NCBI GenBank assembly: GCA_028752905.1
Contig: JAQNBH010000014.1
Location: 22,911,990-22,975,989, forward strand
Length of the DNA: 64,000 bases
DNA from: Cladorhizidae sp. MBARI D1340-BT2
Lineage: Eukaryota; Porifera; Demospongiae; Poecilosclerida; Cladorhizidae
Reading direction: 5' to 3'
Shown here piece by piece: positions 14,365 to 29,800 of this stretch. The notes under the pieces are model-generated. The model searched no databases and was not told the origin of the DNA. It saw only the letters and a program-made list of their open reading frames with translations. Every line of letters begins with the position of its first letter. Within the stretch, counting starts at the first letter, position 1. The position numbers were made by a program, and so were the translations under genes.

Positions 14365-17300
14365 AAATACCTAGTGAGCCTATATATGCATATATACACA
14401 CATGCATCATAAGTAAATACCTAGTGAGCCTATGTATGCATATATACACACATGCATCATAAGTAAATACCTAGTGAGCCTATGTATGCATATATACACA
14501 CATGCATCATAAGTAAATACCTAGTGAGCCTATGTATGCATATATACACACATGCATCATAAGTTAATGCCTAGTGAGCCTATGTATGCATATATACACA
14601 CATGCATCATAAGTAAATACCTAGTGATTCTATGTATGCATATATACACACATGCATCATAAGTAAATGCCTAGTGAGCCTATGTATGCATATATACACA
14701 CATGCATCATAAGTAAATGCCTAGTGAGACTATGTATGCATATATACACACATGCATCATAAGTAAATGCCTAGTGAGTCTATGTATGCATATATACACA
14801 CATGCATCATAAGTAAATGCCTAGTGAGTCTATGTATGCATATATACACACATGCATCATAAGTAAATGCCTAGTGAGCCTATGTATGCATATATACACA
14901 CATGCATCATAAGTAAATACCTAGTGAGTCTATGTATGCATATATACACACATGCATCATAAGTAAATACCTAGTGAGCCTATGTATGCATAGATACACA
15001 CATGCATCATAAGTAAATACCTAGTGAGCCTATGTATGCATATATACACACATGCATCATAAGTAAATACCTAGTGAGCCTATGTATGCATATATACACA
15101 CATGCATCATAAGTAAATACCTAGTGAGCCTATGTATGCATATATACACACATGCATCATAAGTAAATACCTAGTGAGTCTATGTATGCATATATACACA
15201 CATGCATCATAAGTAAATACCTAGTGAGTCTATGTATGCATATATACACACATGCATCATAAGTAAATACCTAGTGAGCCTATGTATACATATATGCACA
15301 CATGCATCATAAGTAAATGCCTATGTATGCATATATACACACATGTATCATAAGTAAATGCCTAGTGAGCCTATGTATGCATATATACACACATGCATCA
15401 TAAGTAAATACCTAGTGAGTCGATGTATGCATATATACACACATGCATCATAAGTAAATACCTAGTGAGCCTATGTATGCATATATACACACATGCATCA
15501 TAAGTAAATACCTAGTGAGCCTATGTATGCATATATACACACATGCATCATAAGTAAATGCCTAGTGAGTCTATGTATGCATATATGCACACATGCATCA
15601 TAAGTAAATGCCTAGTGAGCCTATGTATGCATATATACACACATGCATCATAAGTAAATGCCTAGTGAGCCTATGTATGCATATATACACACATGCATCA
15701 TAAGTAAATACCTAGTGAGCCTATGTATGCATATATACACACATGCATCATAAGTAAATGCCTAGTGAGCCTATGTATGCATATATACACACATGCATCA
15801 TAAGTAAATACCTAGTGAGCCTATGTATGCATATATACACACATGCATCATAAGTAAATGCCTAGTGAGTCTATGTATGCATATATACACACATGCATCA
15901 TAAGTAAGTACCTAGTGAGCCTATGTATGCATATATACACACATGCATCATAAGTAAATGCCTAGTGAGTCTATGTATGCATATATACACACATGCATCA
16001 TAAGTAAATTCCTAGTGAGCCTATGTATGCATATATACACACATGCATCATAAGTAAATACCTAGTGAGTCTATGTATGCATATATACACACATGCATCA
16101 TAAGTAAATACCTAGTGAGCCTATGTATGCATATATACACACATGCATCATAAGTAAATACCTAGTGAGCCTATGTATGCATATATACACACATGCATCA
16201 TAAGTAAATGCCTAGTGAGCCTATGTATGCATATATACACACATGCATCATAAGTAAATGCCTAGTGAGCCTATGTATGCATATATACACACATGCATCA
16301 TAAGTAAATACCTAGTGAGTCTATGTATGCATATATACACACATGCATCATAAGTAAATGCCTAGTGAGCCTATGTATGCATATATACACACATGCATCA
16401 TAAGTAAATGCCTAGTGAGCCTATGTATGCATATATACGCACATGCATCATAAGTAAATGCCTAGTGAGTCTATGTATGCATATATACACACATGCATCA
16501 TAAGTAAATGCCAAGTGAGCCTATGTATGCATATATACACACATGCATCATAAGTAAATGCCTAGTGAGTCTATGTATGCTTATATACACACATGCATCA
16601 TAAGTAAATGCCTAGTGAGTCTATATATGCATATATACACACATGCATCATAAGTAAATGCCTAGTGAGTCTATGTATGCATATATACACACATGCATCA
16701 TAAGTAAATACCTAGTGAGCCTATGTATGCATATATACACACATGCATCATAAGTAAATACCTAGTGAGCCTATGTATGCATATATACACACATGCATCA
16801 TAAGTAAATGCCTAGTGAGCCTATGTATGCATATATACACACATGCATCATAAGTAAATGCCTAGTGAGCCTATGTATGCATATATACACATATGCATCA
16901 TAAGTAAATGCCTAGTGAGTCTATGTATGCATATATACACACATGCATCATAAGTAAATGCCTAGTGAGTCTATGTATGCATATATACACACATGCATCA
17001 TAAGTAAATACCTAGTGAGCCTATGTATGCATATATACACACATGCATTATAAGTAAATGCCAAGTGAGCCTATGTATGCATATATACACACATGCATCA
17101 TAAGTAACTATGTATGCATATATACACACATGCATCATAAGTAAATACCTAGTGAGCCTATGTATGCATATATACACACATGCATCATAAGTAAATGCCT
17201 AGTGAGCCTATGTATGCATATATACACACATGCATCATAAGTAAATGCCTAGTGAGCCTATGTATGCATATATACACACATGCATCATAAGTAAATGCCT

Positions 17301-18384
17301 AGTGAGCCTATGTATGCATATATACACACATGCATCATAAGTAAATGCCTAGTGAGCGTATATGTATGCATATATACACACATGCATCATAAGTAAATGC
17401 CTAGTGAGCCTATGTATGCATATATACACACATGCATCATAAGTAAATGCCTAGTGAGTCTATGTATGCATATATACACACATGCATCATAAGTAAATGC
17501 CTAGTGAGTCTAAGTATGCATATATACACACATGCATCATAAGTAAATGCCTAGTGAGTCTATGTATGCATATATACACACATGCATCATAAGTAAATGC
17601 CTAGTGAGCCTATGTATGCATATATACACACATGCATCATAAGTAAATACCTAGTGAGTCTATGTATGCATATATACACACATGCATCATAAGTAAATGC
17701 CTATGTATGCATATATACACACATGCATCATAAGTAAATACCTAGTGAGTCTATGTATGCATATATACACACATGCATCATAAGTAAATACCTAGTGAGT
17801 CTATGTATGCATATATACACACATGCATCATAAGTAAATGCCTAGTGAGCCTATGTATGCATACACACATGCATCATAAGTAAATGCCTAGTGAGCCTAT
17901 GTATGCATATATACACACATGCATCATAAGTAAATGCCTAGTGAGTCTATGTATGTATATATACACACATGCATCATAAGTAAATACCTAGTGAGCCTAT
18001 GTATGCATATATACACACATGCATCATAAGTAAATGCCTAGTGAGCCTATGTATGCATATATACACACATGCATCATAAGTAAATGCCTAGTGAGTCTAT
18101 GTATGCATATATACACACATGCATCATAAGTAAATACCTAGTGAGCCTATGTATGCATATATATACACATGCATCATAAGTAAATACCTAGTGAGTCTAT
18201 GTATGCATATATACACACATGCATCATAAGTAAATGCCTAGTGAGCCTATGTATGCATAATATATACACACATGCATCATAAGTAAATACCTAGTGAGCC
18301 TATGTATGCATATATACGCACATGCATCATAAGTAAATACCTAGTGAGTCTATGTATGCATATATACACACATGCATCATAAGT
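14365..18384 (+). repeat. Third copy of the 3.9-kb higher-order repeat
   Basis: This copy carries the same private markers as the tandem pair upstream: GTTAAT at 14,563, GCATAGATAC at 14,988, TAACTATG at 17,105 and GCATAATAT at 18,255. Spacing to the second copy shifts in steps: 7,354 bp, then 7,357 where this copy has a full CATCATAAGT instead of CATTAGT, then 7,457 after two extra monomers near 16,610-16,710. It therefore keeps the full-length monomer where the tandem pair shares a 3-bp loss, so that loss arose before the tandem duplication but is not in this copy. Confidence 0.85.
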
Positions 18385-21300
18385 AAATGCCTAGTGAGCC
18401 TATGTATGCATAATATATACACACATGCATCATAAGTAAATGCCTAGTGAGTCTATGTATGCATATATGCACACATGCATCATAAGTAAATGGCTAGTGA
18501 GCCTATGTATGCATATATACACACATGCATCATAAGTAAATACCTAGTGAGCCTATGTATGCATATATACACACATGCATCATAAGTAAATGCCTAGTGA
18601 GTCTTTGTATGCATATATAAACACATGCATCATAAGTAAATGCCTAGTGAGCCTATGTATGCATATATACACACATGCATCATAAGTAAATGCCTAGTGA
18701 GTCTATGTATGCATATATGCACACATGCATCATAAGTAAATACCTAGTGAGCCTATGTATGCATATATACACACATGCATCATAAGTAAATGCCTAGTGA
18801 GCCTATGTATGCATATATACACACATGCATCATAAGTAAATGCGTAGTGAGCCTATGTATGCATATATACACACATGCATCATAAGTAAATGCCTAGTGA
18901 GCCTATGTATGCATATATACACACATGCATCATAAGTAAATACCTAGTGAGTCTATGTATGCATATATACACACATGCATCATAAGTAAATGCCTAGTGA
19001 GCCTATGTATGCATATATACACACATGCATCATAAGTAAATGCCTAGTGAGCCTATGTATGCATATATACACACATGCATCATAAGTAAATGCCTAGTGA
19101 GTCTATGTATGCATATATACACACATGCATCATAAGTAAATGCCTAGTGAGCCTATGTATGCATATATACACACATGCATCATAAGTAAATGCATACACA
19201 CATGCATCATAAGTAAATACCTAGTGAGTCTATGTATGCATATATACACACATGCATCATACATGTAAGTAAATGCCTAGTGAGCCTATGTATGCATATA
19301 TACACACATGCATCATAAGTAAATACCTAGTGAGCCTATGTATGCATATATACACACATGCATCATAAGTAAATACCTAGTGAGTCTATATATGCATATA
19401 TACACACATGCATCATAAGTAAATACCTAGTGAGCCTATGTATACATATATGCACACATGCATCATAAGTAAATGCCTATGTATGCATATATACACACAT
19501 GCATCATAAGTAAATACGTAGTGAGCCTATGTATGCATATATACACACATGCATCATAAGTAAATACCTAGTGAGTCTATGTATGCATATACACACACAT
19601 GCATCATAAGTAAATACCTAGTGAGCCTATGTATGCATATATACACACATGCATCATAAGTAAATGCCTAGTGAGCCTATGTATGCATATATACACACAT
19701 GCATCATAAGTAAATGCCTAGTGAGTCTATGTATGCATATATACACACATGCATCATAAGTAAATACCTAGTGAGCCTATGTATGCATATATACACACAT
19801 GCATCATAAGTAAATGCCTAGTGAGCCTATGTATGCATATATACACACATGCATCATAAGTAAATGCCTAGTGAGCCTATGTATGCATATATACACACAT
19901 GCATCATAAGTAAATGCCTAGTGAGTCTATGTATGCATATATACACACATGCATCATAAGTAAATGCCTAGTGAGTCTATGTATGCATATATACACACAT
20001 GCATCATAAGTAAATGCCTAGTGAGTCTATGTATGCATATATACACACATGCATCATAAGTAAATACCTAGTGAGCCTATGTATGCATATATACACACAT
20101 GCATCATAAGTAAATGCCTAGTGAGCCTATGTATGCATATATACACACATGCATCATAAGTAATTGCCTAGTGAGCCTATGTATGCATATATACACACAT
20201 GCATCATAAGTAAATGCCTAGTGAGACTATGTATGCATATATACACACATGCATCATAAGTAAATACCTAGTGAGCCTATGTATGCATATATACACACAT
20301 GCATCATAAGTAAATGCCTAGTGAGTCTATGTATGCATATATGCACACATGCATCATAAGTAAATGCCTAGTGAGTCTATGTATGCATATATACACACAT
20401 GCATCATAAGTAAATACCTAGTGAGTCTATGTATGCATATATACACACATGCATCATAAGTAAATACCTAGTGAGCCTATGTATGCATATATACACACAT
20501 GCATCATAAGTAAATGCCTAGTGAGCCTATGTATGCATATATACACACATGCATCATAAGTAAATACCTAGTGAGTCTATGTATGCATATATACACACAT
20601 GCATCATAAGTAAATACCTAGTGAGCCTATGTATGCATATATACACACATGCATCATAAGTAAATACCTAGTGAGCCTATGTATGCATATATACACACAT
20701 GCATCATAAGTAAATACCTAGTGAGCCTATGTATGCATATATACACACATGCATCATAAGTAAATACCTAGTGAGTCTATGTATGCATATATACACACAT
20801 GCATCATAAGTAAATACCTAGTGAGTCTATGTATGCATATATACACACATGCATCATAAGTAATTGCCTATGTATGCATATATACACACATGCATCATAA
20901 GTAAATACCTAGTGAGTCTATGTATGCATATATACACACATGCATCATAAGTAAATACCTAGTGAGTCTATGTATGCATATATACACACATGCATCATAA
21001 GTAAATGCCTAGTGAGCCTATGTATGCATACACACATGCATCATAAGTAAATGCCTAGTGAGCCTATGTATGCATATATACACACATGCATCATAAGTAA
21101 ATGCCTAGTGAGTCTATGTATGTATATATACACACATGCATCATAAGTAAATACCTAGTGAGCCTATGTATGCATATATACACACATGCATCATAAGTAA
21201 ATGCCTAGTGAGTCTATGTATGCATATATACACACATGCATCATAAGTAAATGCCTAGTGAGCCTATGTATGCATATATACACACATGCATCATAAGTAA

Positions 21301-23870
21301 ATGCCTAGTGAGTCTATGTATGCATATATACACACATGCATCATAAGTAAATACCTAGTGAGCCTATGTATGCATATATATACACATGCATCATAAGTAA
21401 ATACCTAGTGAGTCTATGTATGCATATATACACACATGCATCATAAGTAAATGCCTAGTGAGCCTATGTATGCATAATATATACACACATGCATCATAAG
21501 TAAATACCTAGTGAGCCTATGTATGCATATATACGCACATGCATCATAAGTAAATACCTAGTGAGTCTATGTATGCATATATACACACATGCATCATAAG
21601 TAAATGCCTAGTGAGCCTATGTATGCATAATATATACACACATGCATCATAAGTAAATGCCTAGTGAGTCTATGTATGCATATATGCACACATGCATCAT
21701 AAGTAAATGGCTAGTGAGCCTATGTATGCATATATACACACATGCATCATAAGTAAATACCTAGTGAGCCTATGTATGCATATATACACACATGCATCAT
21801 AAGTAAATGCCTAGTGAGTCTTTGTATGCATATATAAACACATGCATCATAAGTAAATGCCTAGTGAGCCTATGTATGCATATATACACACATGCATCAT
21901 AAGTAAATGCCTAGTGAGTCTATGTATGCATATATGCACACATGCATCATAAGTAAATACCTAGTGAGCCTATGTATGCATATATACACACATGCATCAT
22001 AAGTAAATGCCTAGTGAGCCTATGTATGCATATATACACACATGCATCATAAGTAAATGCGTAGTGAGCCTATGTATGCATATATACACACATGCATCAT
22101 AAGTAAATGCCTAGTGAGCCTATGTATGCATATATACACACATGCATCATAAGTAAATACCTAGTGAGTCTATGTATGCATATATACACACATGCATCAT
22201 AAGTAAATGCCTAGTGAGCCTATGTATGCATATATACACACATGCATCATAAGTAAATGCCTAGTGAGCCTATGTATGCATATATACACACATGCATCAT
22301 AAGTAAATGCCTAGTGAGTCTATGTATGCATATATACACACATGCATCATAAGTAAATGCCTAGTGAGCCTATGTATGCATATATACACACATGCATCAT
22401 AAGTAAATGCATACACACATGCATCATAAGTAAATACCTAGTGAGTCTATGTATGCATATATACACACATGCATCATACATGTAAGTAAATGCCTAGTGA
22501 GCCTATGTATGCATATATACACACATGCATCATAAGTAAATACCTAGTGAGCCTATGTATGCATATATACACACATGCATCATAAGTAAATACCTAGTGA
22601 GTCTATATATGCATATATACACACATGCATCATAAGTAAATACCTAGTGAGCCTATGTATACATATATGCACACATGCATCATAAGTAAATGCCTATGTA
22701 TGCATATATACACACATGCATCATAAGTAAATACGTAGTGAGCCTATGTATGCATATATACACACATGCATCATAAGTAAATACCTAGTGAGTCTATGTA
22801 TGCATATACACACACATGCATCATAAGTAAATGCCTAGTGAGCCTATGTATGCATATATACACACATGCATCATAAGTAAATGCCTAGTGAGTCTATGTA
22901 TGCATATATACACACATGCATCATAAGTAAATACCTAGTGAGCCTATGTATGCATATATACACACATGCATCATAAGTAAATGCCTAGTGAGCCTATGTA
23001 TGCATATATACACACATGCATCATAAGTAAATGCCTAGTGAGCCTATGTATGCATATATACACACATGCATCATAAGTAAATGCCTAGTGAGTCTATGTA
23101 TGCATATATACACACATGCATCATAAGTAAATGCCTAGTGAGTCTATGTATGCATATATACACACATGCATCATAAGTAAATGCCTAGTGAGTCTATGTA
23201 TGCATATATACACACATGCATCATAAGTAAATACCTAGTGAGCCTATGTATGCATATATACACACATGCATCATAAGTAAATGCCTAGTGAGCCTATGTA
23301 TGCATATATACACACATGCATCATAAGTAATTGCCTAGTGAGCCTATGTATGCATATATACACACATGCATCATAAGTAAATGCCTAGTGAGACTATGTA
23401 TGCATATATACACACATGCATCATAAGTAAATACCTAGTGAGCCTATGTATGCATATATACACACATGCATCATAAGTAAATGCCTAGTGAGTCTATGTA
23501 TGCATATATGCACACATGCATCATAAGTAAATACCTAGTGAGCCTATGTATGCATATATACACACATGCATCATAAGTAAATGCCTAGTGAGCCTATGTA
23601 TGCATATATACACACATGCATCATAAGTAAATACCTAGTGAGTCTATGTATGCATATATACACACATGCATCATAAGTAAATACCTAGTGAGCCTATGTA
23701 TGCATATATACACACATGCATCATAAGTAAATACCTAGTGAGCCTATGTATGCATATATACACACATGCATCATAAGTAAATACCTAGTGAGCCTATGTA
23801 TGCATATATACACACATGCATCATAAGTAAATACCTAGTGAGTCTATGTATGCATATATACACACATGCA
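17700..23870 (+). repeat. About 3.2-kb higher-order repeat, two tandem copies
   Basis: The copies are about 17,700-20,850 and 20,867-23,870. Shared markers: the short GCATACACACATG monomer at 17,859 and 21,026 (3,167 bp apart); the GCATAATAT pair at 18,255/18,408 and 21,472/21,625 (3,217 bp); TAATTGCC at 20,161 and 23,328 (3,167 bp). The changes of 50 bp show gain or loss of single monomers after duplication. The first copy overlaps the end of the 3.9-kb repeat, so two duplication systems are nested. Edges are approximate. Confidence 0.82.
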
Positions 23871-26800
23871 TCATAAGTAAATGCCTAGTGAGCCTATGTA
23901 TGCATATATACACACATGCATCATAAGTAAATACCTAGTGAGCCTATGTATGCATATATACACACATGCATCATAAGTAAATACCTAGTGAGTCTATGTA
24001 TGCATATATACACACATGCATCATACATGTAAGTAAATGCCTAGTGAGCCTATGAATGCATATATACACACATGCATCATAAGTAAATACCTAGTGAGTC
24101 TATGTATGCATATATACACACATGCATCATAAGTAAATACCTAGTGAGCCTATGTATGCATATATACACACATGCATCATAAGTAAATACCTAGTGAGTC
24201 TATGTATGCATATATACACACATGCATCATAAGTAAATACCTAGTGAGCCTATGTATACATATATGCACACATGCATCATAAGTAAATGCCTATGTATGC
24301 ATATATACACACATGCATCATAAGTAAATGCCTAGTGAGCCTATGTATGCATATATACACACATGATCATAAGTAAATACCTAGTGAGCCTATGTATGCA
24401 TATATACACACATGCATCATAAGTAAATGCGTAGTGAGCCTATGTATGCATATATACACACATGCATCATAAGTAAATGCCTAGTGAGCCTATGTATGCA
24501 TATATACACACATGCATCATAAGTAAATACCTAGTGAGTCTATGTATGCATATATACACACATGCATCATAAGTAAATACCTAGTGAGTCTATGTATGCA
24601 TATATACACACATGCATCATAAGTAAATGCCTAGTGAGCCTATGTATGCATATATACACACATGCATCATAAGTAAATGCCTAGTGAGCCTATGTATGCA
24701 TATATACACACATGCATCATAAGTAAATACCTAGTGAGTCTATGTATGCATATATACACACATGCATCATAAGTAAATACCTAGTGAGCCTATGTATGCA
24801 TATATACACACATGCATCATAAGTAAATGCCTAGTGAGCCTATGTATGCATATATACACACATGCATCATAAGTAAATGCCTAGTGAGTCTATGTATGCA
24901 TATATACACACATGCATCATAAGTAAATACCTAGTGAGCCTATGTATGCATATATACACACATGCATCATAAGTAAATGCCTAGTGAGCCTATGTATGCA
25001 TATATACACACATGCATCATAAGTAAATGCCTAGTGAGCCTATGTATGCATATATACACACATGCATCATAAGTAAATGCCTAGTGAGTCTATGTATGCA
25101 TATATACACACATGCATCATAAGTAAATGCCTAGTGAGTCTATGTATGCATATATACACACATGCATCATAAGTAAATGCCTAGTGAGCCTATGTATGCA
25201 TATATACACACATGCATCATAAGTAATTGCCTAGTGAGCCTATGTATGCATATATACACACATGCATCATAAGTAAATGCCTAGTGAGACTACATGTATG
25301 TATGCATATATACACACATGCATCATAAGTAAATACCTAGTGAGCCTATGTATGCATATATACACACATGCATCATAAGTAAATGCCTAGTGATCCTATG
25401 TATGCATATATACACACATGCATCATAAGTAAATGCCTAGTGAATCTATGTATGCATATATACACACATGCATCATAAGTAAATGCCTAGTGAGCCTATG
25501 TATGCATATATACACACATGCATCATAAGTAAATGCCTAGTGAGTCTATGTATGCATATATACACACATGCATCATAAGTAAATACCTAGTGAGTCTATG
25601 TATGCATATATGCACACATGCATCATAAGTAAATGCCTAGTGAGTCTATGTATGCATATATACACACATGCATCATAAGTAAATACCTAGTGAGTCTATG
25701 TATGCATATATACACACATGCATCATAAGTAAATGCCTAGTGAGTCTATGTATGCATATATACACACATGCATCATAAGTAAATACCTAGTGAGTCTATG
25801 TATGCATATATACACACATGCATCATAAGTAAATGCCTAGTGAGCCTATGTATGCATATATACACACATGCATCATAAGTAAATGCCTAGTGAGCCTATG
25901 TATGCATATATACACACATGCATCATAAGTAAATACCTAGTGAGTCTATGTATGCATATATACACACATGCATCATAAGTAAATACCTAGTGAGTCTATG
26001 TATGCATATATACACACATGCATCATAAGTAAATGCCTAGTGAGTCTATGTATGCATATATACACACATGCATAATAAGTAAATGCCTTGTGAGCCTATG
26101 TATGCATATATACACACATGCATCATAAGTAAATACCTAGTGAGCCTATGTATGCATATATACACACATGCATCATAAGTAAATGCCTAGTGAGTCTATG
26201 TATGCATATATACACACATGCATCACAAGTAAATGCCTAGTGAGCCTATGTATGCATATATACACACATGCATCATAAGTAAATACCTAGTGAGCCTATG
26301 TATGCATATATACACACATGCATCATAAGTAAATACCTAGTGAGTCTATGTATACATATATACACACATGCATCATAAGTAAATACCTAGTGAGCCTATG
26401 TATGCATATATACACACATGCATCATAAGTAAATGCCTAGTGAGTCTATGTATACATATATACACACATGCATCATAAGTAAATGCCTAGTGAGCCTATG
26501 TATGCATATATACACACATGCATCATAAGTAAATGCCTAGTGAGTCTATGTATGCATATATACACACATGCATCATAGTAAATGCCTAGTGAGCCTATGT
26601 ATGCATATATACACACATGCATCATAAGTAAATGCCTAGTGAGTATATGTATGCATATATACACACATGCATCATAAGTAAATACCTAGTGAGTCTATGT
26701 ATGCATATATGCACACATGCATCATAAGTAAATACCTAGTGAGCCTATGTATGCATATATGCACACATGCATCATAAGTAAATGCCTAGTGAGTCTATGT

Positions 26801-29800
26801 ATGCATATATACACACATGCATCATAAGTAAATGCCTAGTGAGCCTATGTATGCATATATACACACATGCATCATAAGTAAATGCCTAGTGAGCCTATGT
26901 ATGCATATATACACACATGCATCATAAGTAAATGCCTAGTGAGCCTATGTATGCATATATACACACATGCATCATAAGTAAATACCTAGTGAGTCTATGT
27001 ATGCATATATACACACATGCATCATAAGTAAATACCTAGTGAGTCTATGTATGCATATATACACACATGCATCATAAGTAAATACCTAGTGAGCCTATGT
27101 ATGCATATATACACACATGCATCATAAGTAAATACCTAGTGAGCCTATGTATGCATATATGCACACATGCATCATAAGTAAATACCTAGTGAGTCTATGT
27201 ATGCATATATACACACATGCATCATAAGTAAATGCCTAGTGAGCCTATGTATGCATGTATACACACATGCATCATAAGTAAATACCTAGTGAGCCTATGT
27301 ATGCATATATACACACATGCATCATAAGTAAATGCCTAGTGAGTCTATGTATGCATATATACACACATGCATCATAAGTAAATGCCTAGTGAGCCTATGT
27401 ATGCATATATACACACATGCATCATAAGTAAATACCTAGTGAGCCTATGTATGCATATATACACACATGCATCATAAGTAAATGCCTAGTGAGTCTATGT
27501 ATGCATATATACACACATGCATCATAAGTAAATGCCTAGTGAGCCTATGTATGCATATATACACACATGCATCATAAGTAAATACCTAGTGAGCCTATGT
27601 ATGCATATATACACACATGCATCATAAGTAAATACCTAGTGAGCCTATGTAAGCATATATACACACATGCATCATAAGTAAATACCTAGTGAGCCTATGT
27701 ATGCATATATACACACATGCATCATAAGTAAATACCTAGTGAGCCTATGTATGCATATATACACACATGCATCATAAGTAAATACCTAGTGAGTCTATGT
27801 ATGCATATATACACACATGCATCATAAGTAAATGCCTAGTGAGCCTATGTATGCATATATACACACATGCATCATAAGTAAATACCTAGTGAGCCTATGT
27901 ATGCATATATACACACATGCATCATAAGTAAATGCCTAGTGAGCCTATGTATGCATATATACACACATGCATCATAAGTAAATGCCTAGTTAGCCTATAT
28001 ATGCATATATACACACATGCATCATAAGTAAATACCTAGTGAGTCTATGTATGCATATATACACACATGCATCATAAGTAAATACCTAGTGAGCCTATGT
28101 ATGCATATATACACACATGCATCATAAGTAAATACCTAGTGAGCCTATGTATGCATATATACACACATGCATCATAAGTAAATGCCTAGTGAGCCTATGT
28201 ATGCATATATACACACATGCATCATAAGTAAATGCCTAGTGAGTCTATGTATGCATATATACACACATGCATCATAAGTAAATGCCTAGTGAGCCTATGT
28301 ATGCATATATACACATATGCATCATAAGTAAATGCCTAGTGAGTCTATGTATGCATATATACACACATGCATCATAAGTAAATGCCTAGTGAGCCTATGT
28401 ATGCATATATACACACATGCATCATAAGTAAATACCTAGTGAGCCTATGTATGCATATATACACACATGCATCATAAGTAAATGCCTAGTGAGCCTATGT
28501 ATGCATATATACACACATGCATCATAAGTAAATACCTAGTGAGCCTATGTATGCATATATACACACATGCATCATAAGTAAATACCTAGTGAGCCTATGT
28601 ATGCATATATGCACACATGCATCATAAGTAAATACCTAGTGAGTCTATGTATGCATATATGCACACATGCATCATAAGTAAATACCTAGTGAGCATATGT
28701 ATGCATATATACACACATGCATCATAAGTAAATGCCTAGTGAGCCTATGTATGCATATATACACACATGCATCATAAGTAAATACCTAGTGAGTCTATGT
28801 ATGCATATATACACACATGCATCATAAGTAAATACCTAGTGAGCATATGTATGCATATATGCACACATGCATCATAAGTAAATGCCTAGTGAGTCTATGT
28901 ATGCATATATACACACATGCATCATAAGTAAATGCCTAGTGAGCCTATGTATGCATATATACACACATGCATCATAAGTAAATGCCTAGTGAGCCTATGT
29001 ATGCATATATACACACATGCATCATAAGTAAATGCCTAGTGACCTATGTATGCATATATACACACATGCATCATAAGTAAATGCCTAGTGAGCCTATGTA
29101 TGCATATATACACACATGCATCATAAGTAAATACCTAGTGAGTCTATGTATGCATATATACACACATGCATCATAAGTAAATACCTAGTGAGTCTATGTA
29201 TGCATATATACACACATGCATCATAAGTAAATACCTAGTGAGTCTATGTATGCATATATACACACATGCATCATAAGTAAATACCTAGTGAGCCTATGTA
29301 TGCATATATACACACATGCATCATAAGTAAATGCCTAGTGAGCCTATGTATGCATATATACACACATGCATCATAAGTAAATACCTAGTGAGCCTATGTA
29401 TGCATATATACACACATGCAGCATAAGTAAATACCTAGTGAGCCTATGTATGCATATATGCACACATGCATCATAAGTAAATACCTAGTGAGTCTATGTA
29501 TGCATATATACACACATGCATCATAAGTAAATGCCTAGTGAGCCTATGTATGCATGTATACACACATGCATCATAAGTAAATGCCTAGTGAGTCTATGTA
29601 TGCATATATACACACATGCATCATAAGTAAATGCCTAGTGAGTCTATGTATGCATATATACACACATGCATCATAAGTAAATGCCTAGTGAGCCTATGTA
29701 TGCATATATACACACATGCATCATAAGTAAATACCTAGTGAGCCTATGTATGCATATATACACACATGCATCATAAGTAAATACCTAGTGAGTCTATGTA

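Noticed and set aside
26473..26664. Minus-strand open frame of 63 codons rich in Tyr, Ile, His and Cys
   Set aside because: It is the satellite monomer read on the minus strand. The period of 50 is not a multiple of three, so the frame rotates every monomer and stays open only where local variants avoid stops. No coding signal beyond the repeat.
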